A stretch of 64,000 nt of DNA, taken from Wurfbainia villosa (taxonomy: Eukaryota; Streptophyta; Magnoliopsida; Zingiberales; Zingiberaceae). Numbering within the stretch: the first letter of the stretch is position 1; every line of letters starts with the position of its first letter. A program made the translations under genes and the position numbers. Below the pieces are notes generated by a model, which was not told the origin of the DNA, did not search any database, and worked only from the letters and a program-made list of their open reading frames with translations. This document shows positions 21,583 through 32,712 of the stretch, piece by piece. The stretch is from NCBI GenBank assembly GCA_025175895.1, contig CM045990.1, positions 62,001-126,000 on the forward strand, written 5' to 3'.

Positions 21583-22409
21583 TCTTTCTCTCTTTTCCCT
21601 AAACTCCCTCACGCCGAAATCCCAACCGTGAGCACCAAACGCCTCCTCTTCTCTTCTCTCCCAACGCCGACCAACACCCTTCCCTTTCCATTTTTTTTTC
21701 CAGCCGCCGAACAACCAATACCCACGTTCTCTCTCCTGTTTCCTCCCGCCACAGAATAAAAAAAAAAAGAGGAAGAAGCTTTCCCTTCCACTTTCTCCAG
21801 CCACCGCGAAACCAAAAGAAAAAAAAGAGTCTCTTTAATTTCTCCATCGTGGGATAATTCAAGAGGGATCTTCTCAAGGACTTGGTAGAGGGTCACACTA
21901 AAGCAAAGGAATACATAGGAGATCTTTTCTTTACGAAATCTAACGGTATAAATTGGTGAAAAAGCATAGGAAGTAAGTATTGCTCACCTGCAGTATAAGT
22001 AGTTATCGTATGTCATTGATATGTTTTTATGTGCATGTTATTTCCAGTTATGCATGGTGTTTTCAGTTATGTAATTTTACCGTTATGTTATGGGTAATTC
22101 AACATCATGTTTAGATCTATGATAAGAATGTGATTTATGATCATGCATGTTGTAGATGAGTTGTAGCTTACAATTATATACATGATGTAGAGTAAGATGT
22201 AAAAATATTTCATTTATAAAGAAAATTTAAAGATGCTCCCTGTTCGAATTGGGGATTAAGAGCACAACGATCTTCAATATGCTCCCCATTTCAGTTTTGG
22301 GGGTCAAGAGTATAATGATCTTTATGGTGCTCCCCATTCGTGATTTAGGGGATTAAGAGCATTCTATCAGTATGTATAAGAATATAAGTATAAAGGAAGT
22401 ATTTTAACA

Positions 22410-22555
22410 CCAAGCACCATGTTATCTACAATGTAAAATATTAGACAATATGCACACACATATAATAAATATATAAAGTGCAAACAATGATCATGTGATT
22501 CTTATTTCAAAATAAAATGTTCATACAAAAAGAGTTAGGCTTTCAGTATACATTC
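22410..22555 (+). mobile_element. 146-bp insert flanked by TAACA, copy of 2122-2266
   Basis: CCAAGCACCATGTTATCTAC through CAGTATACATTC, with TAACA at 22405-22409 and 22556-22560. About 95% identical by eye to the sequence just before the primer site at 2271. It has no coding frame. It may be a short mobile element or a captured LTR end. Confidence 0.6.
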
Positions 22556-23212
22556 TAACAGTATCAGTATAAGTATAAGTAAAAGTTTTCAAAGTTAATC
22601 ATTCCAGATCAGATACACTGTTTAGAAGTTTTAAAATACTTAAGAGTATGATTTATACAAGAGACATGTAATCAGAGTTATGATTTTCAGTTATGTTTGC
22701 ATGTGTATCAATGTATCCAGGGCAAGAAAACTAGTTGCATGATTTCATACAGTGCATGTTTTTGTGAGTATAGGAAGTACTTACTAAGCGTTATTTCTTA
22801 TAGTTTGCATTTCCTTATACTGTAGATAAAGGTAAAGAAAAGTTTCAGTGAGGTGGCATGGCGGACGAAGTGCTTGGTGTGTGTGGCGATGGAACAGTGG
22901 AAGTAAAAGATCCTAAGTGCATATGTCTAAACAAGATGTTTAGTTTTAATTGTTTTCTTTTGATATTGTTGAAGTTCAACTGGATTACTTATGGTTGAGA
23001 CCAAAGAATGCTAGAGTCATATTGGGTTAGTCTTAATACTTGCATGTTAGGCGTAGATCTTGAAATGGTTATTGTTTAAGTGATGCCAAGGTCCTTATGA
23101 TTATTTTAGTTGTTAGCATATTGCGTTAGTATATTGCATGAATTAAAGATAGAGACAGCAAAGTAGTGATATCTCCCTTAGTAGAGAGTGGAAAGACTAG
23201 GGGGGTGTTACA

Positions 23213-24402
23213 GCTATAGCTACTTCATTACCTTCACTGATGATCACTCATGGTTTGGGTATGTGTTCTTGATGAAACACAAGTATGAAGCCTTTGAAAT
23301 GTTCAAAGAATTCAGAAATGAAGTAGAGAAATAACATGACAAGAGTATTAAAATACTTCGATCGGATCGAGGTGGTGAATATTTAAGTCAAGAGTTTCTT
23401 GATTATCTAAGAGACAATGATATATTGTCTCAATGGACTCCGCCATATACACCACAGCATAATGATGTATCTGAGAGGCGTAACCGGATCTTGTTGGACA
23501 TGGTCAGGTCAATGATGAATCATGCGAATCTTCCCAAGTCCTTTTGGGGCTATGCGCTTCAGACAACTATTTACTTGTTAAACAGAATGCCATCCAAGGT
23601 AGTCTCTACTACTCCATATGAGATATGGAATAGTAAGAAACCTCATGTATCTTACTTGAAGATATGGGGTTGTCCTGCTTATGTGAAGTGGACTGTATCA
23701 GACAAATTGGATGCTAAGTCTGATAAATGTCTATTTATTGGATACCCTAAGGAAACAAGGGGTTACCAATTCTATCATCCTGTGGAATAATAGGTGTTTG
23801 TTTCAAGGCATGCTGTGTTTCTAGAGAAAGAGTTTCTCTTGCAAGAAAACAGTGGGAGTGTCGCCGAGCTTGAGGAGGCTCGAGAGACTCAAATAAACAT
23901 TGATGAGATACCTGGTGAAGCACAACAACCGATAACTCATAGTGATGAGCAATCGGCTGGACCTATTGAAACACCACATCTTCGTAGATCTGGTAGAATA
24001 CGCAATATTCCTGAGAGATATGGATTTCTCGTAAGTGAATCGAACGACGTGTTACTCATTGATGATGAGGAGCCTACTAGTTATGAAGAAGTTCTGACAA
24101 GTTCAGAAAGGGATAAGTGGCTTGAAGCCATAAAGTCGGAAATGGATTCCATGTATGAAAACCAAGTTTGGAACTTGGTTGACCCACCTGAAGGCATAAA
24201 GCCTATAGGGTGCAAGTGGGTTTTCAAGAAGAAAACCGACATGGATGGTAATGTGATTACCTATAAGGCTAGATTGGTGGCGAAAGGATATCGTCAAAAG
24301 AAAGGTGTTGATTATGACGAAACATATTCGCCTGTAGCTATGCTTAAATCCATTCGGATGCTCCTAGCCATACCAGCTCATTATGATTATGAGATATGAT
24401 AG
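23213..24402 (+). pseudogene. T integrase core and reverse transcriptase N-terminus
   Basis: Continues integrase after the solo LTR: YFITFTDDHSWFGYVFLMKH, then LRSDRGGEYLSQEF (second catalytic Asp) and NDVSERRN (catalytic Glu). The C-terminal GKS-like domain (WGCPAYVKWTVSDKLD, LFIGYPKETRGYQF) follows. A stop lies at about 23332 (TAA before HDKSIKIL), and TAA-TAG occur at 23788-23793. The reverse transcriptase begins near 24160 (NQVWNLVDPPEGIKPIGCKW) and runs to a double stop (TGA TAG) at 24397-24402, where relatives have Trp-Gln. Open pieces are 23425-23790 and 23794-24399. Confidence 0.87.
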
Positions 24403-25637
24403 ATGGATGTGAAAACAACTTTCCTTAATGGAAACCTTCTCGAGGGCGTGTATATGATACAACCTGAGGGTTTCACATCGGTTGATAAAACCAAGGTATG
24501 CAAATTGCGACGGTCCATATATGGATTGAAGCAAGCATCCAGGAGCTGGAATATCCATTTTAATGAGACAATCAAAAAGTTTAATTTCTCACAAAATCCA
24601 GAAGAACCTTGTGTGTACAAGAAGGTTAGTGGGAGTGCAGTCGTGTTCCTAGTATTGTATGTCGATGACATATTACTTATAGGAAACGATGTTTCAGTCT
24701 TACAGTCAATTAAAATTTTGTTGTCCAAGACATTCTCCATGAAAGACCTGGGAGAAGCAACCTACATCCTTGGGATTAAGATCTATAGAGATAGATCGAA
24801 ACGGTTGCTTGGTCTTTCGCAGTCTACATATATAGACCGAGTGCTAAAGAGGTTTAGCATGTCGGAATCCAAGAAAGATTTCCTACCCATCAGGCATGGG
24901 ATACACCTTTCGAAGTCTATGTGTCTGCGCACAGAAGACGAGAGGATTTACATGAGTAAGATTCCCTATGCATCCGCAATAGGATCTATCATGTATGCTA
25001 TGTTATGTACGAGGCCCGATGTATCGTATGCTCTGAGTGTCATGAGTAGATATCAGTCTGATCCAGGAATGGATCATTGGGCGGCTGTTAAGACAATCCT
25101 TAAGTACTTGAGAAGAACTAAGGATGTGTTCCTAATATATGGAGAAGGGGACATGGTGATATGCGGGTATACGGATGCCAGCTTCCAGATAGACAAAGAT
25201 GATTCCAGGTCTCAGTTTGGATACATGTTCACCTTGAATGGGGGCGCAGTGAGTTGGAAAAGTTCTAAACAAGACACAATAGAGGATTCTACCACTAAGG
25301 CAGAATACATTGCAGCTTCGGAAGCAGCAAGGAAGCAGTTTGGATCAAGAAGTTCATTTATGAAATTGGTGTTGTTCTAGCCATTGTTGAAGCAATACCG
25401 GTCTACTGCAACAACAATGGAGCAATTGCACAAGTGAAAGAGCCAAGGTCTCATCAATGATCCAAATATGTGCTTCACCGCTATCATCTGATCAGAGAGA
25501 TCATTAGTAGGAAGGAAATACAAATCGAGAAAATCCCCACTGAAAGGAACTTAGCAGATCCTTTGACTAAGGCATTACCTCAAAGTAAGTTTGAGGGTCA
25601 TGTTAGAGGTTATGGTATTGGATACCGTAGCGATTGA
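24403..25637 (+). pseudogene. T reverse transcriptase and RNase H
   Basis: The frame starts MDVKTTFLNGNLLEGVYMIQ. The catalytic box is YVDDILLIGND (about 24657-24690), intact. IYGLKQASRSWN and SMKDLGEATYILGIKIYRD follow in family order. RNase H begins near 25150 (YTDASFQ). A one-base deletion near 25335 ends the frame at 25380. The true frame continues to 25637 with PLTKALPQ. There the active-site YCDNN is YCNNN (Asp to Asn), and a CGA-to-TGA stop lies at about 25458. Both domains are inactive as encoded. Confidence 0.87.
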
Positions 25638-25645
25638 CATTAGGC

Positions 25646-25657
25646 CAAGTGGGAGTT
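25646..25657 (+). promoter_or_regulatory. T polypurine tract
   Basis: CAAGTGGGAGTT before TGTTAG, equivalent to the CTAGTGGGAGAT tract of M on the other strand. Confidence 0.7.
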
Positions 25658-27874
25658 TGTTAGTAATATATGAGAGATGTCCTAAGGCAATCGCCTTATG
25701 TTTGAACCATTTATATGATAAATGAAGATTCACTATTTGAGTATATATGTTTTCATGTATTTGATTAGATCTTAAACTCATTTACTGAATGTCCATGATA
25801 CGATTCACAACATGAGAGAATTTGTGATTGGATCACAACTAGTGAGTATCTCTACATGTGTAATTGTGATGTATTGAAATTATCCCTAGTCGATGAATTG
25901 ATGGATTTGGACACCATTGATTCTGTCGAGACTAGCACGAGGTATACTCCTTGGTGTATCCAAGCAGCTGATTCTCACTGGCTGGAGACATTGTGATGTC
26001 CGGAGTTAATCGTGGATGCTAGTTATGGTAACTAGTTCATTGGAGTGACCAGTCGTAAGACTTCATATGGTTCTCTGCATATATAGATATGTTAATGAAG
26101 TTCTTACTGCAGCTTAAGTGCGATGTTCCTTTGACTTGCGGTATTCAAGTCATCTTGATCATGAAGACTTATGCTTTAACATCTTAAGCAAGCATCTCTG
26201 AGGAGATGTGGACCCGGGATGATTGGGTATAAGTCGAAGTGATCGAAGGTGTTTGAATAGCCTATAAAGGATTCACCACTCCTTGTGAGGAGATGTATAC
26301 CCATGGCCTCTCGTCGGATTGTTACTAAAGTCTTTGGCCAAAGCATTACATGTTTATAGTAAGGTACTCTTCGATACATGTGCAGTAACTAGAATCCGTA
26401 GGACGAGGAAATAATACTTGGGCTAGGTGTGACGTAGTCAACCTAGTGGGGACTGACACTATAGATCATGTCCTGAACCAAGTGGGTATAAGATGAGTGA
26501 AGTGAATGGGGCACGATTCATTCGAGCTGCTAAAGGGTTTCAGAAATAGTTCTGGATCAACCGTTGATCTTTTCGGTTAATTAGGGATCATGATGTACTA
26601 CTAGGTGTCACTCATGATCGTTCTATAATTAATGGTTATTTATAGACGACCAACATAAACTGAGAACCTATTTAGTCACACGCACAACGAGCGTAATCCG
26701 AAGGATTTAAAATGAGCTTGAGAATGAGATTCTCAAACTAAGAGAAACTAGGTTTGGTTAGACCAAACAAGGAGCGAGCATGAAATCATTTCAGTCGCAA
26801 TGGAAGCGTGGATGGGCCGTGTCTTATGATGACATGATCGATGAATCAAATTGGTTTGGTTCTAATCCAATGGTGGAGAATAAACCAAAGGGTTTGGTTT
26901 GTTTTAAACGAATGAACCAAAGTTGGTTCGGTTCGTTTTAACTTAAAATAGACCAACATGGTTTGGTTTATTTTAACTTAAATTAATGGAGCAGGTTAAC
27001 GGGCTTTTGGTTATGATACGATAACCATTAAGAGAATTTGTTCTCTATAAAATAGGGCTTAAGGGTTTTGTTAAGCCCTAGTCCAAGCAACCCTAATATT
27101 ACCGCCCACCTCCCTCTCTTCTCCTCGTCTTGTCGGCGCTCAACACCTTGCCGCCGCCCAAGCTTCTCCAACTGGCATCCAGCAGCTGCCGTCCTCCCCA
27201 CTTGCCGGCGTCTAGCTGTTGCCAGAGGAGCTCTGGTGATTTTCCTTGGCTCCGGCGACAAGGTGAGCATATAGGTTTTCTTATTTGGCCGGCACAAGGT
27301 CTCCACCAAAGCTGTCCAGTTTTCTGGACAGCTTGTTTCCTTCTTGTTGGAGCATCGTTTGGACGACGTTTGGAGCTCCGACAGCGGTAGCCTTGCGGGG
27401 GATTCGATCTCCGGTAATCCTCATTGGTGGAGGACGAAGGATTCGTCAAACGGTTGACGAATACCTCTCCGAAGAAGCGAGTTTTTGAGGATTCGTTTTG
27501 GATCCGAATTTTTGATTCGGATTGTGATCTTCTCTCGATCACATCGTCTTCAATACGAGGCTAGTAACTTTTACGAAGATGAGGCTCGTGACTTTGTGAA
27601 GTCATCCTGAAGATACTCGGCGTGGATACAGATAGAGATGATTCTAGCGAGGATCATTCCGGTTGATGCCTTTCCCACTACACGTGATACGTCAGGTATA
27701 CGTAGTATAAATTTCTTTTATTGCAAAATTTGAATTTACGGTTATGTCTACAAATGTTGTACTCTGCATGCGTGTGGTGTGTGTGTTGTAATAAATTAGA
27801 TTTATTATTTTTATTTCTTCCGCTGTGCACATGTTTACGAAACACACACTCACCGCGGTGCCAGAAACCCAACA
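25658..27874 (+). repeat. T 3' LTR
   Basis: Starts TGTTAGTAATATATGAGAGA and ends CCAGAAACCCAACA. It retains TATAAAA at 27046-27052, unlike the 5' LTR. Antisense frames such as 27099-27542 mirror those in the 5' LTR and are not genes. Confidence 0.93.
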
Positions 27875-29140
27875 TAGTCTTGGCCACGTAAGTCCAAGGG
27901 TGTAGTCTTGGCAGTGAAAGTCCAAGTCATTAGTACTTGGCATTTGGAAAGTCCAAGGGGTTTGATATTGGCGGCGTAAAGTCCAAGCGGGAGTCTTGGA
28001 AGCATAAGTCCAATGGTTGACAGCGTAAAGTTCAAGCGGAGTCTTGGTAGTGTAAGTCCAATGTGCCTTGGCGGTGTAGACACCGTTAGCATGACATAGC
28101 TGATGGAAGCACTTGAAGGCTAGTGTATGGATGAAAAAGTCATGGATGACTTGGAGGGATTTGATAGACGTGAGGCTGATGGATGTGGCTAGAAGACTTA
28201 GGTCTAGGCTACGGGTGGTCTAGCAAGTATGGAGGCACCATACTTGGGTTAAACCTCATATTTGAGGTTAAAACCTCATATTTGAGGTGTATCAGTCGAT
28301 TGGTACCATGTGGCAGTCGACTGGTCTGAGTCAACTAGGGTTTGACTACGAGAAGTGCCCGATCATTGCGAGGTGGGCGATCGACTACTAGACTTTAGCG
28401 ATCGGTGATCTTGTGATCGATCGGTGATCTCGATATTCGAGCACAGAATGGAATCAGACTCGACTGCTGGGGCTAGTAGTCGAGTGAAGGCTTGATCAGT
28501 CGACTGATGGACATGATCAGTCGACTGATGTCCTATCCATTGGATTTTTTCAGTGTGGATTGCACCGTTTTCTCACAGCAACAGTGTCATCAGTCGACTG
28601 ATGGTCCCGATCAGTCGACTGATAGGCAAAATCCAGCTCAGGCAGTAGCTATAAAGGAAGCTCATGGAGGAGGATTTTACAACCGGTTCTTGAGGAGTTT
28701 TTGGGTGATTTGTTGTTGCAAATCAAGGTCTCCAAGTGCATTTCAAGTAACCATCAAGCAAGCAATCAAAAGAGCAATTGTAAAGTGTTGTTTTCTTTAC
28801 TTGTTGTGTATTTCATTTGTATCTTTCTTTTATTTGTTTCTTACTATTGTAAGAGCTATTGTACGAGGTTTCTCCACCTTCGGATTGTTCTGTGAAGGAG
28901 TTATTGTGATTAGTAGTGCGTGTTTGAATTGCTAGGGCTTTTAAAGCCCGATCCGTGGAGTAGGAACCATTTGGTTTCGAACCACGTTATATCCTTGCAT
29001 TGTGATTGTGTTTCTTGTTATTTCTTTTGTTATTACTATTCCGTTGTGCTAACAAGATTGTAGACGATCAAACGCAATGAATTCCATCGACGCATCAAAA
29101 TGCTATTCACCCCCCTCTAGCGGTCAACGAATCCTCAACA
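27875..29140 (+). repeat. S2b 5' LTR, part 2
   Basis: Resumes at TAGTCTTGGCCACGTAAGTC, matching the 3' LTR from about 33054. Palindromes at 28290-28320 and 28497-28625 are intact, but 28355-28435 is scrambled. TATAAA lies at 28650. It ends GGTCAACGAATCCTCAACA. The frames at 28492-28935 are LTR sequence. Confidence 0.88.
28650..28655 (+). promoter_or_regulatory. S2b 5' LTR TATA box
   Basis: TATAAAGGAAGCTC about 25 bp after the last CAGTCGACTG. The same arrangement is at 33838-33843 in the 3' LTR. Confidence 0.62.
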
Positions 29141-29160
29141 ATTAGTATCTGTTCCCGGGG
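29141..29160 (+). promoter_or_regulatory. Degenerate S2b primer site
   Basis: TTAGTATCTGTTCCCGGGG replaces the expected TGGTATCAGAGC-type site, so minus-strand priming would be impaired in this copy. Confidence 0.6.
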
Positions 29161-29206
29161 CTCTTCTACGGACTAACCTCCAGGAGCAAACCGCTAGAGG
29201 AAGAAG

Positions 29207-30841
29207 ATGGAGTTTCAATAAATACTTAGATGGGATATCAATACACCGGTTCCTTGTGCTTTCTATGGACAAGAGGGTTTCAACCAATGGAAGGCTAGGA
29301 TTGAAGATTTCTTGATGATGAGGGATTTTGAGGAATGGTCCATCTTAGTGGAAGGATTTGAATATCCAAGAGGACCAAAAGGAGGCTTCCTCAAGAAGAA
29401 GAGATGGACCGAGGAGCAACTCCAACAATTTGATAAAAATAAGAAGGTAGTAAAATTTATTTTTGATCTAATTCCTAAAGATATCGTGTGTAGTCTAGGG
29501 GATTGCATGGACACCAAGGATCTTTGGAGTGAATTGGCCAAGCTCCATGAAGACCCATCACTGGCTCAAGAAGAGGAGGCCGAAGATGAATCCTCATCCT
29601 CACAAGCAAGTGAGGATTCGAAAGTTGAAGAGGAGTCAACTTCCGGATCGGTGGAAGAAGCCTCCACCTCTAGGATTGAGGAGGAGGAGATTAGGGTATC
29701 CTCAACATCGAAGCAACAAGAAGAACCATCTACATCAGGTCGAAAGAAAGAGCAAGCTCAAGAGACCCTCACCACCACCCTAGGTGACTCAAACATCTCA
29801 ATTTCAAATAAAATTCATATAATGTGTTTTGAGTGTAGGGAGTTTGGGCACTATAAGAGCAAGTGCTCAAAGAAGGTTAAGAAGCCTCCATTGGCACCAA
29901 AGGTCAAGGATGTCGGTCCCCCAACAATCAAAAGCAAAAAGTAAGTGATTTGCTTCAAACGCCGACTACCGGGTCATTATCGGAGTCAATGCCCAAAAGG
30001 GGAGAAAAAGGCTAAAAAGGGAGCATCACATGTAGGGGGAGCTAAGGCTAACCCTAAGGTACATTTTAGTAATGCTCCTTCTAATTTAAATGTCAAAAAG
30101 CATGCTAGGAATTTTAATTCTCTTGCAATTTATCATGAAAAGCATGCTAGGAATAACAAATGCTTTTGTTTAGGAGCTAAAAATGTCCACATTTCAAATA
30201 AGGAGAAATTTGGGACTAATGTCTCTAGAAAGACTTTACCTAGGGCAAGCATTAAGAAAATCGAAGACCACCTAGGTTTTAATCCCAAATGGACTAGGCA
30301 TATGCCTGGAAAGAACAATGCCTAAAGATTAAATCAAAATTCAAAAATTGGGCAATTAGAGTTTGAAAATCAAGCCTTGAGGTCAAGGCTTGAGAAACTT
30401 GAAAAGACCCTTGCAAAAATGACAAATCAAATGCAAAGGTCAAATGGTCAAACTCTAGGGTCTAGAAGTCAAAGTCAAAACCTAAGGCCTAGGAGACAAA
30501 GGTCATCCAAGGGCAAGCAAGGTTTGAGTAACAAACCTAAGCCCAAAGAAACTTATCATAATGTTCCATTTGATTATGGAACTAAATCTAGGCCTAGGAA
30601 GACCAAGGTCAATATGGAAGTCATCCCTAAGGTTGACCAAGGTAGGTGCCTAGTGGCTAGGGTTTCGAAGAAACCTAGAAAAGCCACTAAGAAGGTTACA
30701 AGGGGAGTCACCCCTAGAGTTAACCTAGGCAAGACCCAAATGACCAAGGCTAACAAGCCTAGAAGGGTCATTAGAAAGGCATCTAGGGAGGTCATCCCTA
30801 AGGAATACCTAGTAAATCCTACGAGCTCAAATAGGTTTTGA
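29207..30841 (+). pseudogene. S2b gag, broken in several places
   Basis: The presumed ATG at 29207 meets a stop within five codons. The conserved body is open at 29312-29944 (RWTEEQLQQFDKNKKVVKFI, then acidic/Ser-rich linker). The first knuckle, CFECREFGHYKSKC (about 29827-29868), is intact. A TAA at 29942-29944 precedes the second, CFKRRLPGHYRSQC, where the second Cys is Arg. A further stop at 30325 separates the coiled-coil and basic C-terminal part (open 30377-30841, TKKVTRGVTPRVNLG). This is the same domain order as S1 gag. No pol follows. Confidence 0.87.
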
Positions 30842-32712
30842 GTTCCTAAGAGCATGATCGATTCATGCTAGATGGGTTTAGGTGTGTCAACTTTAATTGA
30901 TGGGTAGTTAACCTAACCATAGTAAAGGTGACACTTTAGGTCATTTTCAAGGTTATGGTTACCTTGGGAATGTGTTTTGATTTTATATCCTAAAAGATTT
31001 TAGGATGTTCCAATATTATTCAAGAAGTTTGATAAATCAATCAAATTGGCACAATTTAGGTTTAGAGGTTGTAGTATGTCATTTTGGGTTTTTGGCACAC
31101 TTGGGAGATAATTGGCAATATGGCAAAATATATTTAATTATATCAAATGACAATTAATATTAAAAATTTAGGTATTATTATACCTTATATTTTATTTTCC
31201 ATGCTTTGTTTGTCATATACCATGTCATGACATCATATCTATTTTTAATCATTTAATATGTCATGATCATGTTTAGGATTAAGGTTAAATGTCATGTATG
31301 GTTAGTTTCCATCTTATGCCATGACTTCATGATTATGAGCATGTATTTATTTATATCATCATTAAAGCCATAATCATTCATGCATTTATTTTGATTAAAA
31401 TTGAGTTAAGGATTATGACATGATTTGAAGTCCCATCTATAAGGGAGTCAAATATAGTTGCCTAGAAAATGCATAAGCCCATAAATAACCCTAATCCCAC
31501 ATCTCATAATTACTTTGACTTGTGTGTGCTTAATACATCTTAGATACATGTGAGATGTTAGGAAAATAAGTTAAGTTCAAGGTGCATTGATAGTGCATCT
31601 AGATGAACTTAAACTTATCTCAATCATCAATATGAATCATGAGGAAAGCTAATGTACAAGTCATGTACATCTAGCTAATAGTCCATGGTTCAGAATAAGT
31701 TTTCAAAAACATTTTAAAATCACTTTAGAAAACCTTGGTGAAGTCTATTTTTTGATAGCAATCACCATTGAAGAAGTTGATACAAAGTAGATCAAAAACA
31801 TTAAAGTTTTAATGGTTTTTGAACTTTGTATCAATCTCCTATTTTAATGGGTAAAATATTTTTCGAACAATTTTCACCCATTGTATTGGTCATAAGTATT
31901 ATACTTATGAAGTTTCATAATTTTTTGAATTACGTATAATTATTTATAAATTTCTAAAATTCATTTCTGATAACTGAAATTCAGAATTTCAGTTATCAGT
32001 TGACTATCGCCTGATGGCAGTCGACTGATGAGCACTTCAGTCGACTGATATCTGAGACAGTCAACTGATAAGCTGATTTCGAGAAAAACAAGGTTGTTTA
32101 GTTCGTTTTCAGCTATGGTAAAGTACCCTAACCACTCCTAACCCTAGGATATGCTTTGGGAAGCATTATAAAGGGTGAAAATTCATTGGATATGGATTAG
32201 GAGAGTTGTTAGGGTGATGTATCAAATTTAAGGGGTTTCAAAGTTCAATGTTGAACTTTGAACCTTATTTTTGATGGTTTAGAGTTCCTATTAGTTTAGA
32301 GACTTCACAAAGACATTGTTGGTGCAATGGTCAAGGGGAAGCAAGCCTTTAGGGGGAGGTATCCATCATGGGATGATGGATGATATTTTTTCTCATAAGG
32401 GGGAAATGGGAATTTTGAGATACCCAATTTAGAAATTGGGAGAGTTTGTAGGATTGCCTCTCTTGAGTAATATGAGACTTATCACTAGGAAGATTGTAGG
32501 CATCCTAGGTATTTTTGGACTAAGGGAGAGATTGTAAGATCTCATTGGGACATGAGACATTGACCTCCTTGGAGAAAACCTTAGTCAAAAAGGGGGAGAA
32601 TGTTTGGGAGAATTTATGGGATTACCAATTTGGGATAATTGGTAAGAAGATTTGAGTTAGTGTTCTAACTCAAAGGTATATGTTTTTGTCAAACATCAAA
32701 AAGGGGAAGTTT
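30842..32712 (+). other. S2b post-gag non-coding region
   Basis: About 1.9 kb without coding frames. Marks in order: GAGATGTTAGGAAAATAAG (about 31553), hairpin H1 (31777-31834), three CAGTCGACTG-type sites (31998-32065), stem-loop TCTCAT/ATGAGA (32540-32557), AAAAAGGGGGAGAATG (about 32587), and AAAAAGGGGAAGTT directly before the LTR. It matches S1 and S2c in order. Confidence 0.8.
31777..31834 (+). other. Conserved hairpin H1 in S2b
   Basis: TTGATACAAAGT (31777-31788) pairs perfectly with ACTTTGTATCAA (31823-31834), 12 bp, around a 34-base loop. Confidence 0.7.

Larger units (their letters stand above)
21189..23212 (+). mobile_element. Solo LTR, Ty3/gypsy-like termini
   Basis: Begins TGTAACACCCTAAATTTTAA and ends GGGGGGTGTTACA, a 9-10 bp terminal inverted repeat of the TGTAACACC type common in plant chromovirus (Tekay/Del-like) LTRs. 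It is 2,024 bp with a perfect GCTAT duplication and no internal region. It contains a (TA)n run, and GCTCCCCATT-type short repeats at 22232-22350. The small frames in it are not genes. Family assignment rests on termini only. Confidence 0.85.
16376..27874 (+). mobile_element. T: TNT1-94-like Ty1-copia element, decayed
   Basis: LTRs 16376-18563 and 25658-27874, primer site 18565, gag, protease, integrase, reverse transcriptase and RNase H remnants in one order and strand, flanked by TAGTC. It is 11.5 kb long, of which 2.0 kb is a solo LTR inserted in integrase. Several nonsense and frameshift changes make it non-functional. Confidence 0.95.

Noticed and set aside
22232..22350. Regular GCTCCCCATT-type short repeats as a separate element
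   Set aside because: Only three loose copies within the solo LTR, with no boundaries of their own.
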